This document shows positions 63,023 through 64,000 of a stretch of 64,000 nucleotides of DNA, one piece after another. The translations under genes and the position numbers were made by a program. Source of the DNA: Candidatus Nitrospira nitrificans. Its GTDB lineage: Bacteria > Nitrospirota > Nitrospiria > Nitrospirales > Nitrospiraceae. A model generated the notes under the pieces. That model was not told where the DNA came from. It was given only the letters and a program-made list of their open reading frames with translations, and did no database searches. Position 1 is the first letter of the stretch. Each line of letters starts with the position of its first letter. The stretch lies in the NCBI RefSeq assembly GCF_001458775.1, contig NZ_CZPZ01000012.1, positions 186,001 through 250,000 of the forward strand. Direction: 5' to 3'.

Positions 63023-64000
63023 ATGTCAAACATGAATGGCCGCACGTTCCGTTGGATCACTTGCCTAGGCCTATTTCTTGGTAGTGTGGCAGCCCATAGC
63101 CTAGCCGCTGTTCCAATTAGCCCATCCATGAGTGCGGCGCCAGCTCTCAGTGCGAACCCACGGTTGACCGCGACCGTGCTCAATGCCCCGATACGCTTTG
63201 AAGCGAATCATGGACAAACCGATCCCAGCGTGAATTTCATCGCCCGCGGCGGCGGCTATACGTTGTTTCTCACTCCGAATGAATCGGTCATGGTGCTAAG
63301 CACACGTGAAGCGTCAAGCGTGAAGGGTGAAGCGGAGTCTGACCCGACACATTTCATTGGACAGGAGTCGCAGAAGTATAAGCACAGCGTCGTGCGGATG
63401 AAGTTGGAAGGCGCCAATCCTGAGCCAGTTGTCAACGGCATGGAGCAATTGCCGGGGATCGTGAACTATTTCATCGGCAACGATCCGGTCAAGTGGCGGA
63501 CGAAGATTCCCACCTACGCGAAGGTGAACTATCGAGAGGTCTACCCCGGCATCGATGTGGCCTACTACGGCAACCAAGGCAAGCTGGAATATGATTTCAT
63601 TGTGTCGCCTGGTGCCGATCCGAACCAGATCAAGCTGGCCTTCGAGGGGGTGTCGGAGATCAAAGTCGCCGAGAGCGGCGACATATTGCTAGCAACGGCG
63701 CTCGGAGACGTGCGGGTGCAAAAGCCGATCGTGTATCAGTTTGAAAAAGATGGGCACAAGACTTTGGTGGCGGGGAATTATGTTCTTCAGCCTAGCCTCT
63801 CCACGTCCTCACAGGGTGCGGACACAGGTAAAGGTACGCTTCCCGCTTCACACGAAGTCGGCATTCAACTTGCGGTTTACGATCATGACAAGACGCTCGT
63901 GATAGATCCGGTCCTAACCTATTCCAGCTATCTCGGTGGTGCCTTGGGTGAGGAGAGTAGGAATCGAGCTATTGCAGCTGATCCATCAGGTAATGCCTAT
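63023..64000 (+). CDS. SBBP-repeat surface protein (5' part, runs off window)
   Basis: The frame is open from the ATG at 63023 (GGGGAGGGG upstream) to the end of the window, 326 codons so far. It starts with a signal peptide (TCLGLFLGSVAAHSLA), has the DUF-like N-terminal domain typical of SBBP proteins (FEANHGQTDPSVNFIARGGG, NYFIGNDPVKWRTKIPTYAK, YPGIDVAYYGNQGKLEYDFI), and enters the first SBBP beta-propeller repeat at LTYSSYLGG and AIAADPSGNAY. A CGTGAA-type heptamer array encodes residues around 95-104, a repeat inside a coding region. Likely a large secreted or surface protein under sigma-54 control. Confidence 0.88.
   Translation, partial: MSNMNGRTFRWITCLGLFLGSVAAHSLAAVPISPSMSAAPALSANPRLTATVLNAPIRFEANHGQTDPSVNFIARGGGYTLFLTPNESVMVLSTREASSVKGEAESDPTHFIGQESQKYKHSVVRMKLEGANPEPVVNGMEQLPGIVNYFIGNDPVKWRTKIPTYAKVNYREVYPGIDVAYYGNQGKLEYDFIVSPGADPNQIKLAFEGVSEIKVAESGDILLATALGDVRVQKPIVYQFEKDGHKTLVAGNYVLQPSLSTSSQGADTGKGTLPASHEVGIQLAVYDHDKTLVIDPVLTYSSYLGGALGEESRNRAIAADPSGNAY
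63304..63331. repeat. Heptamer repeat array inside the SBBP gene
   Basis: ACGTGAA, GCGTCAA, GCGTGAA, GGGTGAA: four seven-base units of the CGTGAA type, translated as part of the SBBP protein N-terminal domain (TREASSVKGEA). Confidence 0.75.

Overview
The window reads as a continuous chromosomal segment of a high-GC Gram-negative bacterium, most likely a member of the genus Nitrospira (phylum Nitrospirota). That placement is inference from gene content and style: an F-type ATP synthase cluster, outer-membrane barrels and a TonB receptor, DapL-type lysine synthesis, LarB/LarC, a split AgrE-like arginine pathway, an SBBP-repeat surface protein and many Nitrospira-like hypothetical proteins. No rRNA, tRNA, CRISPR array, prophage or intact insertion sequence was seen.

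Layout. 1-4186: the 3' end of atpA, then atpG, atpD and atpC. 4320-8403: an RluD-like pseudouridine synthase, small proteins, a GNAT acetyltransferase and two divergent paralogous outer-membrane barrels. 8457-11085: znuACB zinc uptake operon on the minus strand. 11233-16354: anmK, a DUF2726 protein, a YbgF-like TPR protein, a beta-helix protein, a REC-GGDEF regulator and small proteins. 16635-18502: a two-gene ion-driven-motor-like pair resembling ZorA/ZorB without the usual Zorya effectors. 18606-25581: a tightly packed minus-strand block (gpsA, larB; then larC, CaCA exchanger, pdxA, a small unknown, rsmA). 25843-31181: a zinc-ribbon membrane protein, a decayed gene, a two-gene arginine dihydrolase / LOR-SDH ornithine cyclodeaminase unit, truD and a phosphoesterase.

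31206-32955 is a small accessory spot: a higBA toxin-antitoxin module lies between a frameshifted fragment and the intact copy of a HEAT-repeat membrane protein. 33129-38891 holds two large multidomain proteins: a UspA-UbiB kinase fusion and a SAM-adenylate cyclase-ATPase-TPR protein. 38916-44509 carries an RNase Z-like hydrolase, a SirB1 protein, an ABC-2 exporter with a LON-domain protein, and a CrtC-like protein. 44510-48665 is looser: a 44-residue membrane protein, an Asp-box propeller split by a frameshift, a His-rich lipoprotein and a MITE-like element. 48936-56206 is mainly metabolic: a methyltransferase, a GH13 glycosidase, a glutamine amidotransferase, dapL, folK and panC. 56309-64000 is a signalling and surface locus: a sigma-54 activator, a sensor kinase, an ABC-type binding protein, a TonB receptor, and a near-perfect sigma-54 promoter ahead of an SBBP surface protein that runs off the window.

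The most striking non-genic signal is a family of degenerate tandem heptanucleotide arrays scattered at gene ends and starts, and once inside a coding region. They come in two sequence types (TGAC-type and CGTGAA-type). They supply the last codons of larB, touch the start codon of folK, and give one of the higBA operator/promoter candidates.
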